From an uncultured Campylobacter sp. (lineage in GTDB: Bacteria > Campylobacterota > Campylobacteria > Campylobacterales > Campylobacteraceae), in the NCBI RefSeq assembly GCF_937997535.1, contig NZ_CALKTT010000057.1, forward strand, positions 1 through 20,802: 20,802 nt of DNA, written 5' to 3'. Of the stretch, positions 1-7,475 are shown piece after piece. Positions within the stretch are counted from its first letter, which is position 1. Each line of letters starts with the position of its first letter. The notes under the pieces are model-generated. The model saw only the letters and a list, made by a program, of their open reading frames with translations. It had not been told where the DNA came from and did not search any database. The translations under genes were made by a program, and so were the position numbers.

Positions 1-1
1 A

Positions 2-544
2 AATAAAGTAGATATGGTGCTTGCGACCTTTACGATCACAAATGAGCGTAAGCAGCTAGTCGATTTTACGACGCCATATTTCGCAGTAAATATCGGCGTG
101 CTAACCCGCGCCGGCGATAGGATCAAGACCGTATCGGATCTGCACGGCAAGCCGATCATCGCAGAAACCGGAACTACGGGCGAAGCGTATTTTAGAAAAG
201 AGGGCTTTGAAATTGTAAATTGCGCCACCGCAAATGAATGCTATAAAATGCTAAAGGACGGTAAGGGCGTCGGATATGCGACGGATAATCTGATAGTTTT
301 AGCTTATGCCGTAATTGACAGCGACACCGAGGTAAATATCAAGAATTTAGGCGTTTCGGATTTCTTAGGCATTGCGGTTTCTAAGGGCAATAAGGATCTG
401 CTTGAGTTCTTAAACGGCGAGCTAGTCAAGCTAAGTAAGAACGGCTTTATGAAAAAGACCTATGACGAGACTATCGAGCCGTATTACAAGGGCACTGCGG
501 AGAAAAAATATTTCTTGCTAGATGACCTCTATAGCTTATTTTAG
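2..544 (+). CDS. Polar amino acid ABC transporter substrate-binding protein, 5'-truncated by the window
   Basis: Periplasmic solute-binding protein of the SBP_bac_3 type, which captures an amino acid-like ligand for an inner-membrane ABC importer. Only the C-terminal about 180 residues are visible. The frame is open from the first complete codon (NKVDM...), aligning with NQADM in the two downstream paralogues, so the ATG at 14 is internal. The TNERK segment carries the Arg that binds the ligand carboxylate in this family. The second-lobe site reads T-D-N, with the Asp that normally binds the ligand amino group. A Cys pair (CATANEC) and the C-terminal KKYFLLDDLYS tail are shared with the next two genes. 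No permease or ATPase is seen, so the ligand cannot be named. Family is confident; ligand unknown. Confidence 0.88.
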   Translation, partial: NKVDMVLATFTITNERKQLVDFTTPYFAVNIGVLTRAGDRIKTVSDLHGKPIIAETGTTGEAYFRKEGFEIVNCATANECYKMLKDGKGVGYATDNLIVLAYAVIDSDTEVNIKNLGVSDFLGIAVSKGNKDLLEFLNGELVKLSKNGFMKKTYDETIEPYYKGTAEKKYFLLDDLYSLF

Positions 545-569
545 GTGGGCATAGCGGTACGGCTCGCCT
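543..569 (+). terminator. Weak hairpin on the stop codon of the first binding protein
   Basis: AGGTGGGC (543-550) can pair with GCTCGCCT (562-569), eight pairs including two G-U, with an 11-nt loop. It starts inside the TAG stop codon. There is no U-tract after it, so termination is only a possibility. Confidence 0.25.
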
Positions 570-623
570 GAATTTGCTTGCAGTAAGCATAGCTGTGTGC
601 TCTCGCTAGGTAAAATTTAAAAG

Positions 624-661
624 GCTCGCATAGTCTTGCTATTTTGCCCGACTTTGCGAGC
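624..661 (+). terminator. Hairpin, possible terminator of the first binding-protein gene
   Basis: GCTCGCATAGTC (624-635) pairs with GACTTTGCGAGC (650-661) in 11 of 12 positions around a 14-nt loop. It is the strongest structure in this spacer. Only a mixed T/G stretch follows (TTGGGTTTGG), so it is either a weak terminator or an extragenic palindrome. Confidence 0.4.
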
Positions 662-947
662 TTGGGTTTGGATTATAAAATTCTACTAACGCGTCGTTGC
701 AGAATTTATAAAATTCCATAGAATTTCGCAGCGGCATGCTATTTTTGCGAGGCGCTAATAGACGCACAGAATTTAAGCGAAGCGCTAAAATTTAATGAGA
801 GCAGGCAGGGTGTGGCGCAAGGCAGCAAAATTTAAAAAGCCTCTATCATTATGTTTAGAAATTTTAGTTGCGAAATTTTATTGCTAAACTCGCAATTTAG
901 GGAATAGTTTCGGTTCTAGTAAAATGAAATTTTAAGAAAATTTACAT

Positions 948-953
948 TACAAT
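948..953 (+). promoter_or_regulatory. Possible -10 element for the second binding-protein gene
   Basis: TACAAT lies 31 bp before the ATG at 985 in an A/T-rich stretch. Campylobacter sigma-70 promoters need little more than a -10 with upstream T/A tracts. The AAGGAGG ribosome site at 973-979 follows. One-base match quality is modest, so this is tentative. Confidence 0.3.
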
Positions 954-984
954 TACGAAAAATTTAAAATTCAAGGAGGAAATT

Positions 985-1791
985 ATGAAAAAGTCATTTT
1001 TTCTTATTCTATTGTCGGCGATCTTTGTTTTTGCGAATTCCTTAAGCGAAATAAAGCAAAGCAAGGTTATCAGAGTAGGCGTTTATGAAAATGAGCCGCC
1101 TTTTAGCAAGTCAAGCGAGAAAGGCTTTGAGGGATTTGAGGTCGAGCTTGCCAATGCGCTAGCCGGTAAAATTTTCGGTAACAGCGGCGGTCGTATCGAG
1201 CTTATACCGGTAACAAACGAAGTGCGCTTTCCGATGCTTCAAAACAATCAGGCCGATATGATAATCGCAGCCGCAAGTATTACCGAAGAGCGTAAAGGCA
1301 GCGTGGATTTTTCGATGCCGTATTTTACGGTGAATTTGGGAATTTTAACGAAAAAAGACTCAAATATTCACAAAATAGGCGATCTAATGGGTAAAAAGAT
1401 CGGCGTCATCCGCAAGACCACCGGCGAGGCGTATATCAAAAAGGACGGCGGTTATAATGTTTCCTACTGCAACGATTCGGTCGATTGCTACAGGAGATTA
1501 AAAAGTGGCGAGATCGACGGGTATTGCAACAACAACCTTTTTGTAATGGTCTATCCGATCGTAGATCCCGCAGTCGAGGTCAATATAAAAAATTTAGGCG
1601 ATAATGTATTCTTGGGTGTCGCGGTGCAAAAGGGTAACGCGGAGCTGCTAGAAGCGATCAATAAAGGCTTGATTGCGCTTAGCAAAGAGGGCTTTTTCAA
1701 AAAGGCTTACGAGGATACTTTCGAATCCTTCTATAAAGGTACTGTCGATAAAAAGTATTTCCTACTCGACGATCTTTACAGCTTTTTTTAA
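985..1791 (+). CDS. Polar amino acid-type periplasmic binding protein with Asp-to-Asn at the ligand site
   Basis: 268-aa SBP_bac_3-type periplasmic binding protein. Residues 1-17 form a Sec signal peptide (basic MKK, then a hydrophobic run ending FVFA). SITEERK carries Arg103, the usual ligand carboxylate contact. The second-lobe stretch reads CNNN at 181-184. By alignment with HisJ/LAO-type proteins, residue 183 is the position of the Asp that binds the ligand amino group, and here it is Asn. Cys162 and Cys168 may form a disulfide. The start is fixed by AAGGAGG, 5 nt upstream. The following paralogue begins 17 bp after the stop, so they are probably co-transcribed. Family is confident; ligand unknown and possibly not a standard amino acid. 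Confidence 0.92.
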   Translation: MKKSFFLILLSAIFVFANSLSEIKQSKVIRVGVYENEPPFSKSSEKGFEGFEVELANALAGKIFGNSGGRIELIPVTNEVRFPMLQNNQADMIIAAASITEERKGSVDFSMPYFTVNLGILTKKDSNIHKIGDLMGKKIGVIRKTTGEAYIKKDGGYNVSYCNDSVDCYRRLKSGEIDGYCNNNLFVMVYPIVDPAVEVNIKNLGDNVFLGVAVQKGNAELLEAINKGLIALSKEGFFKKAYEDTFESFYKGTVDKKYFLLDDLYSFF

Positions 1792-1808
1792 TAAAAAAGG
1801 AATTTGAA

Positions 1809-2615
1809 ATGAAAAAATCACTGTTTTTAATTCTTTTATCTTGCATCTTCGCGCTTGCGAATTCTTTAAGCCAAATAAAGCAGAGTAAAGTCATTCGTAT
1901 CGCCGTTTATGAAAACGAACCTCCGTTTAGTAGGGTTACGGATAACGGCTTTGAGGGCTTTGACGTGGAGCTTGCTAATGCAATCGGAGGCAAAATTTTA
2001 GGCGATACCGGCGGCAGGATCGAGCTCATACCGGTATCAGCGCAAGCGCGCTTTCCGTCCATTCAAAATAATCAGGCGGATATGCTTATCGCGGCTGCAA
2101 GCGTTACTGAGGAGAGAAAGAAAAATTATGAGTTTTCGATGCCCTATCTTTCGGTAAATTCCGGAGTTTTAACTAGGAAAAGCGACAATATCCAAAAAAT
2201 GAGCGATCTGCGAGGTAAGAAAGTAGGCGTCATTCGCGGCTCGACGGGCGAAGCGTTTATGCAAAAGGACGGCGGCTACAATCTAGTGTATTGCAAAAAT
2301 TCCTCCGATTGCTACAAGCGGTTAAAGAGCGGCGAAATCGATGGCGCGTGCGACGATAATCTATTTGTGATGGTCTATCCGGTCGCAGATCCTAGCGTCG
2401 AGGTTAATATCAAAAGTCTTGGCGAGAACGTATTTTTAGGCATCGCGATGCAAAAAGGCAACGCAGATCTCGCAGAAGCCGTTAATCAAGCGCTCATTTC
2501 GCTTAGCAAAGAGGGCTTTTTCAAAAAGGCGTATAACGATACTTTCGAGCCTTTCTACAAAGGCACCGTCGATAAAAAATACTTCCTTTTAGACGACATA
2601 TACAGCTTCTTTTAG
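1809..2615 (+). CDS. Polar amino acid-type periplasmic binding protein, tandem paralogue
   Basis: 268-aa paralogue of the preceding gene, equal in length and collinear, with signal peptide 1-17 (basic MKK, hydrophobic core, LANS). Arg103 in TEERK and CDDN at 181-184 are present, so the acidic residue expected at the ligand amino-group site (Asp183) is kept, unlike in its neighbour. Cys162 and Cys168 are conserved. The last about 30 codons are nearly the same as in the upstream copy, including a shared run around the SKEGFFKKA codons. This suggests recent duplication or gene conversion. AAGGA lies 9 nt before the ATG. It may supply an orphan binding protein to a shared ABC importer encoded elsewhere; the ligand is unknown. 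Confidence 0.92.
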   Translation: MKKSLFLILLSCIFALANSLSQIKQSKVIRIAVYENEPPFSRVTDNGFEGFDVELANAIGGKILGDTGGRIELIPVSAQARFPSIQNNQADMLIAAASVTEERKKNYEFSMPYLSVNSGVLTRKSDNIQKMSDLRGKKVGVIRGSTGEAFMQKDGGYNLVYCKNSSDCYKRLKSGEIDGACDDNLFVMVYPVADPSVEVNIKSLGENVFLGIAMQKGNADLAEAVNQALISLSKEGFFKKAYNDTFEPFYKGTVDKKYFLLDDIYSFF

Positions 2616-2639
2616 AATTTTAAATTTAACGCAGGGCGT

Positions 2640-2666
2640 GGATTTGAAGCTTTCGGCTTTAAATTC
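2640..2666 (+). terminator. Stem-loop after the binding-protein array
   Basis: An 11-bp stem (2640-2650 with 2656-2666, two G-U pairs) closes a TTTCG loop 25 bp after the last binding-protein stop. No U-tract follows, but its place between convergent genes and its tight loop suit an end-of-operon structure. Confidence 0.4.
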
Positions 2667-2858
2667 TAACCCGCGCGGCATTAAATCTCGACTCCGCACG
2701 GCATTAAAATTTCGCCTCGAAATTCGCTTTAAAATTTCACTTCAAATTTTGTTAGTTCCGCTGCCGCACCGAAGCTCAGCGTACACACGGCAGTCGCAAT
2801 CTTCGGTATTTGCGACCATTTACGGCGCACAAAATTAGATCGAGCTAAGCTTTAAATT

Positions 2859-3602
2859 TTACTCCGAGCTCTTGGGATTTTTTAAATCCCCCATGCGATC
2901 TTGCTGAGCCTGCACGAACGCGCTGTATCTCGTAAAAAGATAATCTTTGATCTCAAAAATCATCAACGTAAAAATCGAAGGCAGCGTAAAAAATCTAATC
3001 GTTATAAACACGAGATCAAGCGCGGTCAGATCATCGCCGCTCGCATGATACCCTCCCGCGTCCGCAGTTAAAATCCCGTGCAATACCTCGTAGTTGTAAA
3101 GGATGAAAATCGTCACGAAAAGAGTCGAGAGCTTCGATACGATCTTATTCATGATCTGCGCCACGTCCTCGTCGGCGATCACCGACATCGCAAACCACAC
3201 GAAAGTAAAGAACATCGGAAAGGCAATAGTGCGAATTAGCGAGTTATCAAGCTTCTCCGCGCCCGTCACCGCGATGATCGCAAACACCGTCGCAAAGGGG
3301 ATCACGAAGAGTGCGAAGGCCATCGCCGATTTTATCGCCTTAAAAAAGCTATACGTAAGCAGAGGCGAGCCCAAAGCGAGCAAAAAGACCGTCAGCGCGT
3401 AGTTGGCTTTGGCAAAATCGTATAGGTTAAACAGCGCAAATACCGATACTGCTGCAAGTAGCGGTACGCTTAGCTTAAACACCGCCCCGTATTTGGCGTA
3501 GGCACGCGACACGATGGCGTCGAGCTTGCTAAATTTGACGTTTAAGCTTTGCGCCCTGATGAAAAACAAAATGACGAATTTGACGATTACGTTTGGGCTC
3601 AT
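2859..3602 (-). CDS. Hypothetical six-helix inner-membrane protein
   Basis: I do not recognise this protein. It is about 247 aa with roughly six hydrophobic helices spread from residue 45 to 225. The N-terminus (VIVKFVILFFIRAQ) is hydrophobic and basic and may be an extra helix. The charged C-terminus ends in KNPKSSE. There is no signal peptide, ATPase motif or obvious catalytic motif. I take ATG at 3602 as the start because GGAAAGG lies 5 nt upstream; a GTG two codons earlier falls inside that ribosome site. It converges with the binding-protein array and has a gene-free stretch behind it. Integral membrane location is safe; function is open. Confidence 0.7.
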   Translation of the reverse strand: MSPNVIVKFVILFFIRAQSLNVKFSKLDAIVSRAYAKYGAVFKLSVPLLAAVSVFALFNLYDFAKANYALTVFLLALGSPLLTYSFFKAIKSAMAFALFVIPFATVFAIIAVTGAEKLDNSLIRTIAFPMFFTFVWFAMSVIADEDVAQIMNKIVSKLSTLFVTIFILYNYEVLHGILTADAGGYHASGDDLTALDLVFITIRFFTLPSIFTLMIFEIKDYLFTRYSAFVQAQQDRMGDLKNPKSSE

Positions 3603-4227
3603 ATGCACCTTTCCGTTTAAATTTTATAAAATTTTATCCACGCTAGATTTGCGAAATTTTATCCGCAGAACCTGTCCGTAGAATTAGGCTTTGCCGACGG
3701 CTTATGCGGCCTGCGTTAAAATTTCATCGCGCTCTCGCTGCGTTGCTATCTTGCCGCCTTGTAGGCTTTGTCTTTTGGCTACGTGAGGCGGATCTGCGCG
3801 CTTTGGATTGCGTAGCGTCTCGTTAGCAAGCCCCCTAAGTTGCAGCGTGTCGCAGCAGCGCTCATTCGGCTCGGCGCGTGATACTTTGCTTGTGGTATCC
3901 GCACCCGCGCATGAGAGCTTGGCGCCGCTAAAATTTTATCGGCTCTTAGCTCTATGCGATACGTCCTGCGCACCGCGATAGAATTTTGCGCGACGCAAGG
4001 ACCTATCGGGCTTGGCTTTGCGCCGCAAAGCACTCGCCTTGTATTGGCCTGGGATGCGGCGCGAATGATTAAATTTTAATCGCGCCCCCGTCGCGCCGTT
4101 TTAAAACTCAAATGAAATTTTATAGCTTCGCTCGCGTTCATGTGGCTTCGCAGCGTCGTTTCGTTTTTAAAACTCGGCGAATTTTAAAGCCGCTGCGATA
4201 CGTAAAATTTTAAATATCGCACCCTAT

Positions 4228-4253
4228 AAAGCCTATTTCGCTCGCTCGCACCG
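4228..4253 (+). repeat. Imperfect direct repeat, copy 1
   Basis: AAAGCCTATT followed by TCGCTCGCTCGCACCG. It recurs at 4337-4363 with one inserted T and one C-to-T change. The copies start 109 bp apart, just downstream of the radA stop. Confidence 0.6.
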
Positions 4254-4336
4254 ATCTCTAAGTTTATGCAAAAAGCGATAAGTCTGCGTGCGCCCTTCGC
4301 CGCGCCCATACAAAAGCAACGCGTCCCTTGCCGCTC

Positions 4337-4363
4337 AAAGCCTATTTTCGCTCGCTTGCACCG
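4337..4363 (+). repeat. Imperfect direct repeat, copy 2
   Basis: Second copy of the 26-bp unit at 4228-4253, ending in TCGCTCGCTTGCACCG. It lies 33 bp from the 3' end of radA, so on the minus strand it would be in the radA transcript tail. Confidence 0.6.
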
Positions 4364-4395
4364 CCCGCCAAGCCGAGGCTAAGAAGCGCGCCGCC

Positions 4396-5745
4396 TCACA
4401 TCCAATCTAAAATTTGCGTAATCTCCGTGGCGTGAAAAATTTTAAGCCCTTGCGCGTTTTGCGGCTTCATCGGGACGATCGCGTTTTTAAATTTCTGCAT
4501 CGCGGCTTCTTTCAGGCGCGCATCGAGGTTGAAGATCTCTCTGATCTCGCCGTTTAGGCTCACCTCGCCGATGAAGACGCTCTCTTTGCTGATCGGGCGG
4601 TTTTTGAAGCTGCTTACGATAGCCGCAACGACGGCGAGATCGCACGCCGTTTCGGTGATCTTTACGCCGCCACTTACGTTTACGAAGACGTCATATCCGC
4701 CAAGCCCGATCTCAAGCTTGCGATCAAGTAGCGCTAGAAGCATATCGAGGCGGTTTTTATCAAAGCCCGTGGCGCTGCGCTTGGGGTAGCCACTCTCGCA
4801 CACGAGCGCTTGGATCTCCACGACGAGCGCGCGCGTACCCTCCATAGTGATCGTGATCGCCGAGCCGCTTACCGCCTTGCCGCGCGTGAAAAATTTGCTC
4901 GCGACGTCCTTGGCGCTTACGAGCCCGTGCGGCCCCATCTCGAAAATCCCCACCTCGCTCGTAGCTCCGAAGCGGTTTTTAAAACCGCGCAAAATTCTAA
5001 GCTGTTTGCTCGCATCGCCCTCGAAATACAGCACCACGTCCACCATATGCTCTAGTATGCGCGGGCCCGCGATCGAGCCCTCCTTGGTGATGTGGCCGAT
5101 GATGAAGATCGAAATCCCGCGCGCTTTGGCAAGTCGCATCAGTTCAAACGTGATCTCGCGCACCTGCGTGATCGAGCCCGGCGCAGAGGGGGCCTTGTCG
5201 CTGAAAAGCGTCTGGATGCTGTCGATGACGATAAACTTATAATCCCTGCGCTCGACCTCTTCAAGCACGGCGCCCAGATTTATCTCGGTGAGTAGAAACA
5301 GCTGCTCGCTTATTGCCCCTAGCCGCTGCGCACGCATTTTGATCTGGCTGGCGCTCTCTTCGCCGCTTACGTAAAGCACGGCGCGGCCGCCGCTTGCTAA
5401 ATTTGCCGCGATCTTAAGCAGCAGCGTGGATTTTCCGATGCCGGGGCTGCCGCCGATTAGCACGAGCGAGCCCTCCACGACGCCTCCTCCGAGGACTAAA
5501 TTTAGCTCGCTATCCTTGGTGTCGATGCGCGAAATTTGCTCGATCTGTATCTCGCTGATCGCTTTGGCGCTTGCGGATGAGGCGCGGGCAAGCTCGCCCT
5601 CGATCCCTTTTAGCGCTTTGATCTGAGCGGGCTTGAGCTCGACGAAGCTATCAAATGCGCCGCAGTCGGGGCATCTGCCGAGCCATCTGCTTTGCTGATT
5701 GCCGCAGTGTTGGCACTCAAAAATCGTAGTTTTAATCTTCGCCAT
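4396..5745 (-). CDS. radA: DNA repair protein RadA (Sms)
   Basis: 449-aa RadA, a hexameric RecA-like helicase that drives branch migration of recombination intermediates and aids RecA. It contributes to repair and, in transformable bacteria, to DNA integration. The domains are in order: a C4 zinc finger with Cys11, Cys14, Cys25 and Cys28; a RecA-type ATPase with Walker A GGSPGIGKST at about 98-107; a Walker B region ending in FIVIDSIQTL; the RadA-specific KNRFG motif at about residue 255; and a C-terminal Lon-protease-like domain that contains NVSGGVKITE. Length is typical. The start is supported by an AGGG-type site in front of ATG and a promoter at 5794-5799. In C. jejuni, radA follows ftsY directly as I remember it; here about 4 kb lies between them. 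Confidence 0.97.
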   Translation of the reverse strand: MAKIKTTIFECQHCGNQQSRWLGRCPDCGAFDSFVELKPAQIKALKGIEGELARASSASAKAISEIQIEQISRIDTKDSELNLVLGGGVVEGSLVLIGGSPGIGKSTLLLKIAANLASGGRAVLYVSGEESASQIKMRAQRLGAISEQLFLLTEINLGAVLEEVERRDYKFIVIDSIQTLFSDKAPSAPGSITQVREITFELMRLAKARGISIFIIGHITKEGSIAGPRILEHMVDVVLYFEGDASKQLRILRGFKNRFGATSEVGIFEMGPHGLVSAKDVASKFFTRGKAVSGSAITITMEGTRALVVEIQALVCESGYPKRSATGFDKNRLDMLLALLDRKLEIGLGGYDVFVNVSGGVKITETACDLAVVAAIVSSFKNRPISKESVFIGEVSLNGEIREIFNLDARLKEAAMQKFKNAIVPMKPQNAQGLKIFHATEITQILDWM

Positions 5746-5793
5746 CTTTATCCCTCGCTCATTTTGTCTAAATTTAGCCTTGAATTTTGCGAA

Positions 5794-5799
5794 ATTATA
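5794..5799 (-). promoter_or_regulatory. -10 element for radA
   Basis: On the minus strand this reads TATAAT preceded by G and an A/T-rich tract (TTTTAAGTATAAT). That matches the Campylobacter sigma-70 form. It lies about 50 bp before the radA ATG. Confidence 0.6.
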
Positions 5800-5898
5800 C
5801 TTAAAATTTTTAAAATTTTAGCCGCCCCGCGCGCTGCGTGTCCGCCAAAAAATCGTAAAAAAAGCTAATTTTTAGCTAAATTTCGGCTAAATTTAAAT

Positions 5899-5911
5899 AT
5901 GTTTTAAACAT
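5899..5911 (+). promoter_or_regulatory. Palindrome upstream of brnQ, possible operator
   Basis: ATGTTTTAAACAT is a perfect 6+1+6 palindrome placed just upstream of the proposed brnQ -10. Its position near -20 to -30 would suit a repressor site. No regulator is identifiable from this window. Confidence 0.35.
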
Positions 5912-5918
5912 TTGTAAC

Positions 5919-5929
5919 TACAATATAAG
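5919..5929 (+). promoter_or_regulatory. Promoter -10 region for brnQ
   Basis: TACAAT (5919-5924) overlaps TATAAG (5924-5929), about 30 bp before ATG 5957. The ribosome site AAGGAAGG (5943-5950) follows. Either hexamer could be the -10. Confidence 0.5.
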
Positions 5930-5956
5930 TTTCAAATCCAGCAAGGAAGGTTTAAG

Positions 5957-7288
5957 ATGAATGGCAAGCTTAGTAGAAGCCAGTTTTTGACGATATCGCT
6001 TACGCTATTTGCGATGTTTTTCGGTGCGGGAAATTTTATTTTTCCGCCGGGCTTAGGCAAAGATTCCGGACAGAATTTTTATGTCGCGATAATGTTTTTT
6101 TGCGCTACGGCGGTGCTTCTGCCGGTTCTCGGCGTCGCAGGCATTGCGCGCGCCAAGGGGCTTCAGAGCCTGGTGCGCCGCATAGATCCGGTGTTTGCGA
6201 TCGTTTTTACTGCGCTTTTATATCTTACGATCGGGCCGCTTTTTGCGATACCGCGCGCGGCGAATATGCCTTTTGACATCGCCATCAAACCTTTTATTGC
6301 GGAAGAGCGTCTTCAAATTTGGCTATTTGTTTATTCTGCGGCATATTTTGCGCTGAACTATTACATCTGTATGAACCCTTCAAAGCTCGTCGATCTGCTT
6401 GGAAAATACCTCACGCCGATACTTTTGGCGCTTATTTTGCTGCTTTTCGGCGCGGGATTTTTGTTTCCGATCGGAGGTTTCGTCGCTCCTAGCGGGGAGT
6501 ATGTTGACCACGCCGCAGCAAAGGGCTTCGTAGAGGGCTATCAGACGATGGATGCGCTTGCGTCGCTGGCATTCGGAATCATCGTAATTAACGCCATTAA
6601 AGCAACCGGCGTGAGCGACGAGAAGCACCTCGTCACCTCTACGATAAAAGCAGGAATGATGTCGGGCGTCATACTGATGACGATATATTTTATGCTGGGC
6701 TATCTGGGCGCGACTTCTGCGGAGCTTTTCAAGGATACGCCGAATATCAACGGAGCGGAGCTTCTGTCGCGAGTAAGCGATCATTACTTCGGAAGAGTGG
6801 GCGTAGTGATCCTAGGCAGCGCATTTTTCCTAGCCTGCATCACCACGACGTTAGGGCTTATAAGCTCGGCTAGCGAATACTTTGAAGAGCTTACGAAGGG
6901 CAAGGTCAAATATAAAACCTGGGCGATCGCTTGGTGCGTGATCGGCTTTGGAGTCGCAAATTTCGGCCTTACGACCATCATCAAAGGCTCCATCCCGGTC
7001 CTCGTCGCCATCTATCCGATCTCGATCATGCTGATAATCCTCTCGCTGATCAACCCGTGGATCGATTCAAGCAAGCTGATTTACCGCGCCTGCGTCTATG
7101 TCTGCGTCGTAGAGGGCGTCATAAACGGGCTTGATATTTTGGGGATTTCTGTGCCGCTTGTGACATCGTTTGTGAAGATGATGCCGTTTTACGACTCGAT
7201 GCTCGGCTGGATCGTGCCTAGCACTTTGACCTTCGCCGTGACATACGTGCTGCATCTGATCTTTGAAAAAAGAGACGATAGCTTTTAA
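5957..7288 (+). CDS. brnQ: Branched-chain amino acid carrier BrnQ (LIVCS family)
   Basis: 443-aa polytopic inner-membrane carrier that imports leucine, isoleucine and valine together with a cation. The family is recognised by the N-terminal FAMFFGAGNFIFPP block (about 18-31), the GPLFAIPRAA segment at about 90, and around twelve hydrophobic helices spread over the full length. Length is typical and no residues look missing. AAGGAAGG, 6 nt before ATG, fixes the start. It is transcribed divergently from radA behind its own promoter and ends in a palindromic terminator, so it looks monocistronic. It lies in a stretch that breaks the expected radA-ftsY neighbourhood but does not itself look foreign. 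Confidence 0.95.
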   Translation: MNGKLSRSQFLTISLTLFAMFFGAGNFIFPPGLGKDSGQNFYVAIMFFCATAVLLPVLGVAGIARAKGLQSLVRRIDPVFAIVFTALLYLTIGPLFAIPRAANMPFDIAIKPFIAEERLQIWLFVYSAAYFALNYYICMNPSKLVDLLGKYLTPILLALILLLFGAGFLFPIGGFVAPSGEYVDHAAAKGFVEGYQTMDALASLAFGIIVINAIKATGVSDEKHLVTSTIKAGMMSGVILMTIYFMLGYLGATSAELFKDTPNINGAELLSRVSDHYFGRVGVVILGSAFFLACITTTLGLISSASEYFEELTKGKVKYKTWAIAWCVIGFGVANFGLTTIIKGSIPVLVAIYPISIMLIILSLINPWIDSSKLIYRACVYVCVVEGVINGLDILGISVPLVTSFVKMMPFYDSMLGWIVPSTLTFAVTYVLHLIFEKRDDSF

Positions 7289-7304
7289 ATTTAAAAGCTA
7301 TTTT
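7278..7304 (+). terminator. Palindromic terminator of brnQ
   Basis: ATAGCTTTT (7278-7286) and AAAAGCTAT (7293-7301) are perfect arms around AAATTT, followed by TTT. The brnQ stop lies inside the hairpin, so the stem includes the last codons. It is nearly symmetrical and could act on both strands. Confidence 0.6.
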
Positions 7305-7439
7305 AAAATTTAGCCGGGCTCTATGGGGCTCGGCACACTTCTAAATTTTAATTCGTCGCCGAATTTAATCTCCCATATTTTTCCATAGAATTTTGAGATA
7401 CAAGATAAGCCGCCTTCAAAATTTAACTTAAATTTACGA

Positions 7440-7445
7440 TAAAAT
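7440..7445 (+). promoter_or_regulatory. Possible -10 for the 548-aa gene
   Basis: TAAAAT sits in the small palindrome GATAAAATTATC, 31 bp before the ATG at 7476. AAAGGAAA lies at the ribosome-site position. The match is moderate. Confidence 0.35.
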
Positions 7446-7475
7446 TATCAAAATAAAATCGCAAAAGGAAATAAG

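Larger units (their letters stand above)
545..984. other. 440-bp spacer with hairpins and dense AAATTT-type words
   Basis: I see no gene here. The spacer holds the hairpin at 624-661, a weak promoter close to the next gene, and by hand count eight AAATTT hexamers and about fifteen RAATTY words. It separates the truncated first binding-protein gene from the other two, which lie only 17 bp apart. Confidence 0.6.
3603..4395. other. About 790 bp without a convincing gene
   Basis: No frame here looks like a real protein: the longest open stretch (minus strand 3779-4033) has a random composition and no ribosome site. I see no tRNA or SRP RNA core. The 3' two thirds are G+C richer than usual spacers and full of short CGCTCGC-type words. 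A 26-bp imperfect direct repeat lies at 4228-4253 and 4337-4363. It could be a decayed gene or a long untranslated region. Confidence 0.5.

Noticed and set aside
2638..2838. 66-aa plus-strand open frame after the binding-protein array
   Set aside because: It begins two bases before a stem-loop and is made mostly of repeated AAATTTC-type words. No ribosome site and no plausible protein character.
3603..3608. GTG two codons upstream as the start of the membrane protein
   Set aside because: It overlaps the GGAAAGG ribosome site, which is correctly spaced for the ATG at 3602.
3779..4033. 84-aa minus-strand open frame in the radA-side spacer
   Set aside because: No ribosome site, composition like random CG-rich DNA and no recognisable motif.
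4228..4363. Repeats as a possible CRISPR array
   Set aside because: Only two imperfect copies 109 bp apart, with no further units and no cas genes in the window.
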